Source: Elusimicrobiota bacterium (GTDB taxonomy: Bacteria > Elusimicrobiota > Elusimicrobia > F11). Taken from it: DNA of 12,407 bases. Shown here piece after piece: positions 1 through 7,400 of the stretch. Under the pieces are notes generated by a model. The model saw only the letters and a list, made by a program, of their open reading frames with translations. It searched no databases and was not told the origin of the DNA. The DNA lies in NCBI GenBank assembly GCA_022709485.1, contig JAKLIS010000016.1:1-12407 (forward strand), given 5' to 3'. The position numbers and the translations under genes were made by a program. Within the stretch, counting starts at the first letter, position 1. Every line of letters begins with the position of its first letter.

Positions 1-3000
1 CATAAAGCAAGTCCGAACCCTTCAACAGATATGTTAACGAGGATTTCTCTTTCACTGGATCACCGAGAGCCTCCTTCAACAGCGATCTCAAGTTGTTCTG
101 AAATTTTTTAAATCCCGGTTGCGTTCGGTAAAGCGTTCCTTCTTGCAACCCCAGCTGTGCCGGGCTGGAGACAAGGGATTTTTTGTGCCCGATAACATAG
201 ACTTGAAACTCCTCCTCGTGGCTCTTCACGTTTTTGAAAATCTGCCCCAGCCGCAGTGTCCGGGTTTTTCCTTTAAGGTCATGATCCACGCCGTCCATAG
301 TGAGCATCCACAAACGGTCGGCTTCCCGGTGGTAAGCCAAAAGCCCCAGCGCGGCGTTGTTTTCTATGAAGTGCTCGGAACTCAACCGATTCACATCGAT
401 GTCCGAATAAAGCTTCCCGAGCGTGGGGTTGTCATGCCGTTTGATGAGATCGATCAAAACATCCAGCTCCCACTGGTCAAAGACGTCTTTTTGAACCAAC
501 CCAAGACCGCGAATTATCGCCAACCCTTTTTCAATATGCTCTTCCCGGAACTGGCGGGCCGCATCCACCGTTCCATTGCCCTCTTTTATTTGAGAGGTTG
601 TCACCTTGGGCAGCCGGGTATCCGCGTTCCCGATGTCGTGCAGAAGGGCGGCCACAAGACCCAATTTCAAGAGCCGCTCGTCGTGAACTCCATCCTCGAA
701 CATCAGATCCGCCATAATCGAGACGACATGCGGCACATGGAGGAGCGGGCTCACATCCTGCCCCCGCACGTAATGAGGCAGAACCTCAATATAGAGCTTC
801 CTCAACAATTGCATGACATCGGTGTATCCCTTTTGTTCTAGATTGCGAAATAAGGCCGTCATCAATTCATTGGCCCTTTGGTTTTGAGAAGGCAATGTTT
901 CTCTCATAGACTCTATCTGCTCCTGGTTTAATGCTGTTTTCTTATTAGCAAGCAGGCGCTCGTTTCTCTCATGAACGGCGTTTTGAAAATTTTCCCTAAC
1001 CAGGCGTTCTGTGGCACTTTCAAAATCAGGAACGTTCGTCGCTTGAATGACGACGCTTTCCAGGCGCTGGAAAAACCTCGCGATTTTCTCCAGAGCAACC
1101 GTTTCCTTTTGAAGGGACTCCTCCGATTTAATTTTTGCCAGGCGCGCTTGTATGGCTTCCTTTACCTTCGTCCTGACATCAGGAGAAAAAAGCCCCCCTT
1201 GATTTCTTAAAGCGATGATGGCAGCGCCGCGGACGCCGGCGTCAGAATCAGATAACGCTTGATTAAGAACCTTCGCAATTTTCTCCATCGTCCCTTGGTC
1301 GGAGCGCGGCGATAGCCCCAGCGAACAGATTTGCGCCCGCCGATCTTTGAACGGCCCCGTCTTTAAAATGCCGTCCAGTAATTTTTGAACAATCGCGTAG
1401 GCTGATCGGCTGGTATAGGCTGTCTCATCGATAAAACCATATTGGTAAAAAATTGTTCTGTCCGCTTTGTGCCCCTCCCAAAACAAATCAACCACTTCCC
1501 GGTGCAGATGAAGATTAAACGCAAATTTCGCGATCCGATTCTCCAGAGTATCGAACTCGAGCTCCCGCTGCAGATCAATCGCAATCCCGTCAGCCGACAG
1601 CATCCAGAGATAATCCGCCTGCCATAAAATAATCATCAACCGGTCCTCGCTGGGGAACAGCCATTTTTTGTTGACTTCTTCCTCCATCAAAGGAATTTTA
1701 GAGTAATCGTGGCGGCCCACCAGATCCGCGATAACGGCGATGTCGATTCCATTAAAAATGGTTCGGCCCGCGGCTTTGTTGGCTTGCTCTAGTATCACCG
1801 GCGTCAGATCTCGGCCGATTTTCATGTGTTCCAACCGGGAATCAATGCCCCTTTTTCTTAAACTGGGCTGTTCTTCAGGCGGGGCTTTGGCTATTGCTTC
1901 TTCCGTGATCTTCGGCAAAACGGCGTCGCCGATTCCGGCGTCATGAAGAAGGGCCGCAGCAAGGAGCCGCTTCATCTCAACAGGACTCAAATTCTCCCCG
2001 ATGCCGATCTGAGCGGCAAAATTGGCCACATGCGCGATGTGATGAACCGGACTTTGAAGCTGGCCCTTGACCAGCCACGGCATAATCAAAGGAAAAAGCT
2101 GATTGATTATCTCGATCCCCTCCTTATAGCGGCCCTCCAGATGGACACAGGCCTCATTCAGCGCTTTACCGGACAGCCGGATTTCATTTCTGAACACTCG
2201 CCTTGGACGCTTTAGAACCGATATCAGCCTATCCATCTTTATTTTCTCACGCGGATCATGATTGGATGATTCGTATTTCTTTTTCTGCCCCTCCAAAGCC
2301 TTTCTGACTTTGTTTTGGAACTCCGGCAGAGCCGAGTCAACCGCCTTCCACAATTGATCGTTGTTTTTCCGGAATTTTTTGATCAGCTTCCAGGCGGCCC
2401 ACGCAATTCCCATCGCTCCGAGTGCATACGAGGCGTATTGCACCGCCTCCATCGCGTTTTTCCCGGCCGCCCATCCTGGAACGGCAGCCACCGTCACCGC
2501 AGCAATCGCGCCGTTAGGGGTAAATGACAGGCGCCACCACTGCATCCCTATCCGAACGCCGGACCGCAGAGGCTTCTCAGTGTATGCCTGAACCGCGGAC
2601 CAAAAATTTTTCAGCGCCGAAAGCGGCGGGGCAACGCGGGGAGTCAGGAACACTGCCTCGCCTGAAAAAAGCCGATCCAAAGGCGTCTTTTTCTGCATGA
2701 AAACTTTGAGATAACCCGGCTGGGATGAAACCGCTGTGTTCGTAATTCTGGGAACCACCTCCACGACAGCCGCCCCGGCATTCATCAGGTGTTTTTGAAT
2801 TCCCGGGGCGTGAAAACCGCCCGTCACCAAAACCGCCACCCGGGCGTCGCGTTCGGCCATTGCGATTAGAAATTTCCGGCTCATCGCCTCATCCCGGGCT
2901 TCCGCCTGTTCATAAAACCTTTTGTACGGATGAATGTTTAGCGTATCGATAGTTTTATTCATCTTGTATTGATGCCATTCCGGCGCCGTCAAAGAGAAAT

Positions 3001-4141
3001 CAAACAGCTTCTTGGTTAAATAATACTGCTGATCCGTTTTTATTAACCGTCGCTCGGCCGGCGTTTTGGACAGTTGGTCAAATAGACGTTTTTCGGTTTC
3101 GTCTATTTCGTGGATGGTGCGGCCCATGTCGATTTGAGCGGCCAACGCGATGTATCGCCTGTAGCATTTCATATTCGAGTACGCTTCCTCTGCTATCCCC
3201 GCCTGAGCGCAAAGGGACAGCAAATACCCGTAATAATCATCGCCGGAAAGGCGATGGAGCCGAAAGGCCATGGTTTTTGAGAGAAGTTCCTCTCTATCTT
3301 TTCTTTTCAGACGGGCCGACAACTGATCAAAAAGATCCGACCGTTCGGCCTCCACCCGGTCGAAGGGCAACCTCTTCTCGAGCTCCAAAGCCTCAAGGAA
3401 CCGGCCCATATCCGGAGGGGGAGAACCGTCCAGCTGTTCAGCCAAAGATTTAACGTATTCGCCCAAAGATACTTCCCCCCGGCGGTAGTTCTCCGTCATT
3501 TGGTCAAACTGTTTTAATTCTTTATTGAAAGCAGTGCTCTTTTCAATCGCCAGATATCTCAATTTTTCCAATAGTTCATTTTGATCCAATTGGCGGCTTG
3601 TAGTGCTTTTCTGATAGGCGGCCACGTTGGCGTTGTAGTGGTCCTTGTCGTCAATGCCAATAAGGGGCGGAACAGCGCGGGGATGGGTGAAGGCGGTGTA
3701 AACGGGGCCTGATATCTTTTTCTCCATTAAAAGATAATCCGCGGCAAGGCGGGTGGTCTCTTTACTGTAAATATTTTTCAGCTCCTCCAGCTGGAGAGGC
3801 TCAAAAGCTCCTTCCAAACCGATCAAGTCAACCGGGTATTTACCCAGCAACGTTTTCAGAATCCCGCTGATATTTGATTGAGCTTCTTCATTTTGATGAA
3901 CATCTTGAATGTGAATAACAACGGAATCAATAGCACCGGAGGAGGGGTATTTAACTCTGCGGGAGGCTCCGAACTGATCAGGAATGCTGGCGGCGATTTC
4001 GTTCAGAAAATCACTGCTTAGGGGAACAGGGTGGGAAGTCCAAGGCTTGAGAGGAAGCGGATAAGCATTGATACAATTGGAGACAAGAAAAGAAATTGTG
4101 ACAAAAATAGAAAACGCATTCGAAGCCCTGTTTTTTTTCAT
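1..4141 (-). CDS. Giant Tiki-like / tandem-HD membrane protein, C-terminus beyond window
   Basis: Translating the minus strand from the ATG at 4141-4139 gives 1,380 codons without a stop to the window edge, so the gene is partial at its 3' end. The start follows a GGAGG with a 5-base spacer and begins a signal-like sequence (MKKNRASNAF, then a hydrophobic run to Cys23). Order of parts: Tiki-like domain at about residues 68-505 (HIQDVH 77-82, GLEGA 108-112, IDDKDH 163-168, VTGGFH 439-444); hydrophobic segments at about 544-559 and 569-585; an HD domain (about 695-850); a HEAT-like repeat (about 955-985); a second HD domain (about 1130-1285). The first domain is paralogous to that of the gene at 4417-12036. 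From family knowledge, HD domains are metal-dependent phosphohydrolases, often acting on nucleotides or cyclic nucleotides; the substrate here is unknown. Coding status is secure and function is not. Confidence 0.92.
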   Translation of the reverse strand, partial: MKKNRASNAFSIFVTISFLVSNCINAYPLPLKPWTSHPVPLSSDFLNEIAASIPDQFGASRRVKYPSSGAIDSVVIHIQDVHQNEEAQSNISGILKTLLGKYPVDLIGLEGAFEPLQLEELKNIYSKETTRLAADYLLMEKKISGPVYTAFTHPRAVPPLIGIDDKDHYNANVAAYQKSTTSRQLDQNELLEKLRYLAIEKSTAFNKELKQFDQMTENYRRGEVSLGEYVKSLAEQLDGSPPPDMGRFLEALELEKRLPFDRVEAERSDLFDQLSARLKRKDREELLSKTMAFRLHRLSGDDYYGYLLSLCAQAGIAEEAYSNMKCYRRYIALAAQIDMGRTIHEIDETEKRLFDQLSKTPAERRLIKTDQQYYLTKKLFDFSLTAPEWHQYKMNKTIDTLNIHPYKRFYEQAEARDEAMSRKFLIAMAERDARVAVLVTGGFHAPGIQKHLMNAGAAVVEVVPRITNTAVSSQPGYLKVFMQKKTPLDRLFSGEAVFLTPRVAPPLSALKNFWSAVQAYTEKPLRSGVRIGMQWWRLSFTPNGAIAAVTVAAVPGWAAGKNAMEAVQYASYALGAMGIAWAAWKLIKKFRKNNDQLWKAVDSALPEFQNKVRKALEGQKKKYESSNHDPREKIKMDRLISVLKRPRRVFRNEIRLSGKALNEACVHLEGRYKEGIEIINQLFPLIMPWLVKGQLQSPVHHIAHVANFAAQIGIGENLSPVEMKRLLAAALLHDAGIGDAVLPKITEEAIAKAPPEEQPSLRKRGIDSRLEHMKIGRDLTPVILEQANKAAGRTIFNGIDIAVIADLVGRHDYSKIPLMEEEVNKKWLFPSEDRLMIILWQADYLWMLSADGIAIDLQRELEFDTLENRIAKFAFNLHLHREVVDLFWEGHKADRTIFYQYGFIDETAYTSRSAYAIVQKLLDGILKTGPFKDRRAQICSLGLSPRSDQGTMEKIAKVLNQALSDSDAGVRGAAIIALRNQGGLFSPDVRTKVKEAIQARLAKIKSEESLQKETVALEKIARFFQRLESVVIQATNVPDFESATERLVRENFQNAVHERNERLLANKKTALNQEQIESMRETLPSQNQRANELMTALFRNLEQKGYTDVMQLLRKLYIEVLPHYVRGQDVSPLLHVPHVVSIMADLMFEDGVHDERLLKLGLVAALLHDIGNADTRLPKVTTSQIKEGNGTVDAARQFREEHIEKGLAIIRGLGLVQKDVFDQWELDVLIDLIKRHDNPTLGKLYSDIDVNRLSSEHFIENNAALGLLAYHREADRLWMLTMDGVDHDLKGKTRTLRLGQIFKNVKSHEEEFQVYVIGHKKSLVSSPAQLGLQEGTLYRTQPGFKKFQNNLRSLLKEALGDPVKEKSSLTYLLKGSDLLY
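287..754 (-). other. Second HD-type phosphohydrolase-like domain
   Basis: This covers about residues 1130-1285: LHVPH (His1135, His1138), LLHDIGN (His1168-Asp1169), KRHDNP (His1236-Asp1237) and READRLWML (Asp1275). It aligns along its length with the first HD unit, for example LVAALLHDIGNADTRLPKVT against LAAALLHDAGIGDAVLPKIT. Spacing between ligands is similar but not equal (30, 68 and 39 residues against 29, 78 and 32), which suggests an old duplication. All expected ligands are present. Confidence 0.75.
1187..1279 (-). other. HEAT-like repeat between the two HD domains
   Basis: Residues about 955-985 read as a HEAT-type helix pair: a helix, then LSDSDAGVRGAAIIALRNQG, with the Asp-x-x-Val-Arg-x-x-Ala spacing typical of HEAT/PBS-lyase repeats. 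Only one clear unit is visible. It is followed by a charged, probably coiled stretch leading to the second HD domain. A protein-binding or spacer role is inference. Confidence 0.45.
1592..2059 (-). other. First HD-type phosphohydrolase-like domain
   Basis: This covers about residues 695-850. The sequence shows HHIAH (His700-His704), LLHDAG (His733-Asp734), GRHD (His811-Asp812) and QADYLWML (Asp843). The spaced H...HD...H...D arrangement is the signature of the HD superfamily, which binds one or two metals and hydrolyses phosphate bonds. No GYP motif follows, so it is not an HD-GYP domain. Every motif has a counterpart in the second HD unit, including the tail WMLSADG against WMLTMDG, so the two units are an internal duplication. 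All metal ligands appear present, so it is probably active. The substrate cannot be read from the sequence. Confidence 0.75.
2627..3940 (-). other. ChaN/TraB/Tiki-like domain of the second gene
   Basis: This covers about residues 68-505. Three motifs occur in the order expected of the haem-binding-uptake/Tiki fold group (ChaN, TraB, EreA, TIKI): an N-terminal QDVH (His82), a Glu in GLEGA (Glu110) and a late GGFH (His444). In that group such His and Glu residues line a metal or haem site; assigning them here is inference. Near-identical blocks occur in the neighbouring giant protein: HIQDVH.N.EAQSNIS, IG.DDK.HY..NV, RVE.ER and VLVTGGFHAPGI. About 270 residues of helical, charged sequence lie between the second and third motifs, longer than compact ChaN proteins, so this would be an elaborated member. 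Confidence 0.55.
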
Positions 4142-4146
4142 AACAA

Positions 4147-4151
4147 CCTCC
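4147..4151 (-). promoter_or_regulatory. Strong Shine-Dalgarno of the second giant gene
   Basis: The minus strand reads GGAGG, then TTGTT, then ATG. This is a near-ideal anti-16S match with a 5-base spacer. It fixes the start at 4141, a position that also gives an intact signal sequence. Confidence 0.85.
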
Positions 4152-4184
4152 ACGTGCGCTGCCAAGGCTTATTTTATGCCCCCT

Positions 4185-4192
4185 GTCTTAAG
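4185..4192 (-). promoter_or_regulatory. CTTAAGAC motif upstream of the second gene
   Basis: CTTAAGAC lies 43 bases before the start codon. The same eight bases lie 37 bases before the start of the other giant gene (12081-12074), with similar flanks (A, A or T, then CTTAAGAC, then AG within two bases). It could be part of a promoter or a shared regulator site. Two copies are too few to tell. Confidence 0.3.
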
Positions 4193-4335
4193 TTATCATT
4201 AAATTCATGTAACAAACCCGTAACACGCATGCCTAAGTTCTCGTTGTCAATGCAACACATCGACGGTTGAAAAGAGACAGGTAAGGGCATGAAGTGGAAT
4301 TTTGGCCGGTCTCCGCAAACAGAAGAAACCACCGG

Positions 4336-4366
4336 AAAAAAGGGGCTGTTTTTCGAGGGAGTCCCC
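4336..4366 (-). terminator. Possible intrinsic terminator after the first giant gene
   Basis: In minus-strand RNA, GGGG (4366-4363) can pair with CCCC (4345-4342). The stem extends by CU/AG with one bulged A, the loop is about 12 bases, and six U follow directly (4341-4336). It lies 51-81 bases past the stop of the 2,539-residue gene. The stem is short, so strength is uncertain. The same GGGG can instead pair with CCCC at 4376-4373. Confidence 0.4.
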
Positions 4367-4380
4367 GCAAGAGGGGTCGG
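4357..4380. repeat. G/C-block hairpin element, copy next to the second gene
   Basis: The plus strand reads GGGAGTCCCC, GCAAGA, GGGGTCGG. The element at 12296-12318 has the same plan (GGAGTCCCC, a short CAA-containing loop, GGGGT) in the same orientation. Both lie between genes, upstream of a giant gene start. It could be a dispersed palindromic repeat or a terminator-like structure. Confidence 0.45.
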
Positions 4381-4416
4381 CCCGCCCCATGAAAGACAAT
4401 GGTAAATCGGTTATTA

Positions 4417-7400
4417 TTAGGCGTGGTTTGTGGCTATCTGGGCCGCGTTGAGAATGAATGAAAGAGAAGTGTGGACCCACCCTTCTCCTAAGTTAATTAA
4501 AATCGCCATTATTCTGGCCAGCCGTTCGCTAGCCGTGAAGGGAACCGCGTGCCGGGACACAACAAAAATTTGCCCCCCATCGAATTTATTTTTATTCAGC
4601 AGCTGAATGGCCGGGATTTGGCGGATGGCTTTATGGCCGAGGACATCATCGTAACTGTACAAGCCCGCAGCATCGGCCATCAGTTCGGTTAATTTAATAA
4701 GAACAACTCCATGAGATGCCTTATCGAATTCCTCAATCTTAACTTCCGCACCAGCATCTTCTTCGAAAATTCCAATGACGACCTGCCCTTTTCGGTCACA
4801 TTTTGACTCCACCTGCGTAAAATCATCCCACTCTTCGGCCGATTTAATATGAACGATAATAACCGCGGGGTCCCTCCATTCCGAGGCGTGCAAAAGTGAA
4901 TTTAAGGCTTTCGAAAAATTCGAGGTAAGTTTTCGTTTCATCTCTTTCGAATAATGAACAATATGGCTCAACATCACCGATCTTCCCAGTTTTTCGTTCA
5001 CATAAAATCGTTTGTCGAATGCCTTTCCGATATCATGGATGGCAGGTTTTTTGTACGAAAGTTCAAATAAGATGGCCTCGACATGGGGAGAAATTTTTTC
5101 CCCCGTATTCCACGCCGATTCAATCCGGCGCTCAATCGTTCTCACTTCCCGGGTCAATTCAAATGTTTTTAAACGAACCAGAAAAGTTAGAACCACGTTT
5201 CCAATTAAATGAGGGCCGGTAATTAACACCCAAATCGGGGCCAGTGTGGAAATGGACAAATGTGAAAAAAGGGCCAATGGGATAATCCCCGCTGATGCCA
5301 AAACAGCGGCTCCAGCGAAAGGCAAAAAAGCTTTATGAGGTGAACCTTTGAATTGCCAAAAAAATTTGAGTTGCCATCGCTGAATGTTTTTATTCCAGAC
5401 ATAAACTCCACCCGCCAAGTGAAAGAGCGCCAGAAGAAGAATACTGACCATCGCGGCTTGAGATGTAAAACCGAAATTCCACAGTGCTAGAAAAGTGACC
5501 GTCCCTTCCGTCACTGCAGCCGCTGATGAGGTGATCCGAAAAGCCCAAATATGCCTAAGGCCCAAACGTTCAAGAAAGAAAAGAATCGGCAGCCATAATA
5601 TTCCAATTGTCCCGGGGTTAACCATTCCATCTTTTTCACCCGCGGGCTGGTTCATCGCTTGCCTAATTTCGTTCAATCTTTGCAATGCGGCTTCAAGCGG
5701 GATAGCCTTTCCCTGGAGCATCACCGCGGAATCCTGCGTATTAAATGCCTGGTGCAAGTTTAAGAGAAGATCCTTTAGTTCTTCAAAAAAGGGCGGTTTG
5801 GGTTCGCCCATTTCAGCCAATTCTGCCGTTAGAATTTCCTCAAATTTATTGTTGACCCCGCTTAACTTCTCCCTCACCCGCTCCATTGCGTTCAAAAGAG
5901 GTCTGTATTCAGGACGAATTGTGGCCGAGGCCTGTGCGCCGAACCTGTTGTCATTTACATATGCCGCATAACCAGCAGGTCTTTCTCTGGTCAGTTGCTG
6001 AACCCAACTCAACGTTGCCGAATCGGATATCCCATGGTCACTACTCAAATAATCGAAATAAGGTGAGAACCGGGTCGGTGAAGAAGCGTACATTCCTCCC
6101 GATTCCCAGGGAATCATATCGCTGACCGGCCAGTGGCGGAGAAAATATTTTACAGTTTTCATCAGAACTTCCATGGCCGACTCAAAAGGGGTGTCCTGTA
6201 GGATTCTTTTATAATTATTGGTGGTTTTTCCAAATTCCCCGCAAACCGGGATCTCTTCGCCGGAGAATTGCACTTTATTCAGTCTGATGGATTCAAGATT
6301 GGGGGCTGGGGCATTGGGTGAATGGGTGAAACCCTCAATATACAAATTCAATAATTCATTCTTTAGGTGACCATTCGGCTCAATAATTCCGGCCCGGGTC
6401 AAATCGTCCAAAAATTCAGCGGCCATACTGAGAAGCAAAGCAATAGAAGCTTCCGTGTCGCGTTGAGGAGCTATATCGTTAAAACTGTCTTTCAGTGAAT
6501 CAAAATCCCCGAAGTCTCCCAAACGCCCGGAATTAATATCCGTATTGTTTAAGAAAAATAAATAACTTTCAGCCAGATCGGGTGTTTTTTCCCCCAAACG
6601 CATGTGGAGGAAACGGCCGGCGCCTAACAAGACAAGCACTTTCCCCATCGCCACAAGAGCGAAGTGATTGTTGCCAAGCCCGAGGAAAAAGCGCCTTAAA
6701 TAATTTTCCAATTGCCCTTCGGCTTTTAATTTCCCCAGTAAACTCTTCTCCGGACTCAAACGAAATTCTTCCATGGCTTCAGCGAGCCGGAGAGAAGGGC
6801 CATTTTCATCGTCCTCCGTCAAGCGAACGTCTCCCGCAACGACTTCTTCTCCGGAAGGCGGCTCTCCTAAAATAAACTGCGCTCGGGTGTCGTAAATCGG
6901 GCGCCCGCCCAGTTCCGCCATTTTCTTTTCCCCATGAATTGTTTCGGCGCCGAACAATTTCAATTGCGTTCCCCTGGGGGAAGGGAAGCCTGGCTGATAC
7001 CTGGTTCTTAAGAAAATTCCGGGCCTTTGGATAAACTCCGTCACACCTATTTGTTTTGTTATTCCATTCTCTTCCAATTCCAAAAGAACCCTGGGATTTA
7101 GATTTTTGCCCGTTATTTCCGACACCCGATGCGTAAATGAATCAGGCATGGACGTGACAGTCAAACTTTTATCCTCGTTAATGGTGACGATGTTTTCATT
7201 CTCCACAAACCGGTGAAGTTTGGGTTTGGCGGTGCCCAGCCCTTTAAAATCAAGCCGAGCGGGGAAATAACCAAATTCCCGGCCTTGGATAAAAGCTTCC
7301 AAAAATTCCTGAGGGGATTTTAATGGCATTCGAATTCCTTGGGAAGATGTCGTCTTAACACCTCCTCCCACTCCAAAGAAAAAGGCCAGCCGTCCCACCA

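Larger units (their letters stand above)
4142..4416 (-). other. Intergenic region between the two giant genes
   Basis: These 275 bases carry no credible gene. From the upstream stop toward the downstream start they hold alternating G4/C4 blocks (4385-4388, 4373-4376, 4363-4366, 4342-4345), a run of six U in the minus-strand RNA (4341-4336), a lone TTGACA (4250-4245), the CTTAAGAC motif (4192-4185) and the Shine-Dalgarno (4151-4147). The downstream gene may have its own promoter or be reached by read-through; the sequence does not decide this. Confidence 0.6.

Noticed and set aside
119..841. Plus-strand ORF of 240 codons
   Set aside because: It lies antisense to the HD-domain coding frame, has no recognisable domain, and its opposite strand encodes conserved HD motifs.
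4245..4250. TTGACA on the minus strand as a -35 box for the second gene
   Set aside because: No acceptable -10 lies 16-18 bases downstream; the best hexamers match only about half of TATAAT.
4306..4335. CCGGT...ACCGG inverted repeat
   Set aside because: Five-base arms with a loop of about 20 bases and no U-run after it; likely chance.
4247..4480. Minus-strand ORF of 77 codons across the end of the first gene
   Set aside because: It overlaps the end of the real gene in another frame, covers the hairpin region, and shows no domain or credible start context.
5495..5971. Plus-strand ORF of 158 codons
   Set aside because: Antisense shadow of the 2,539-residue gene with no motif and no good ribosome binding site.
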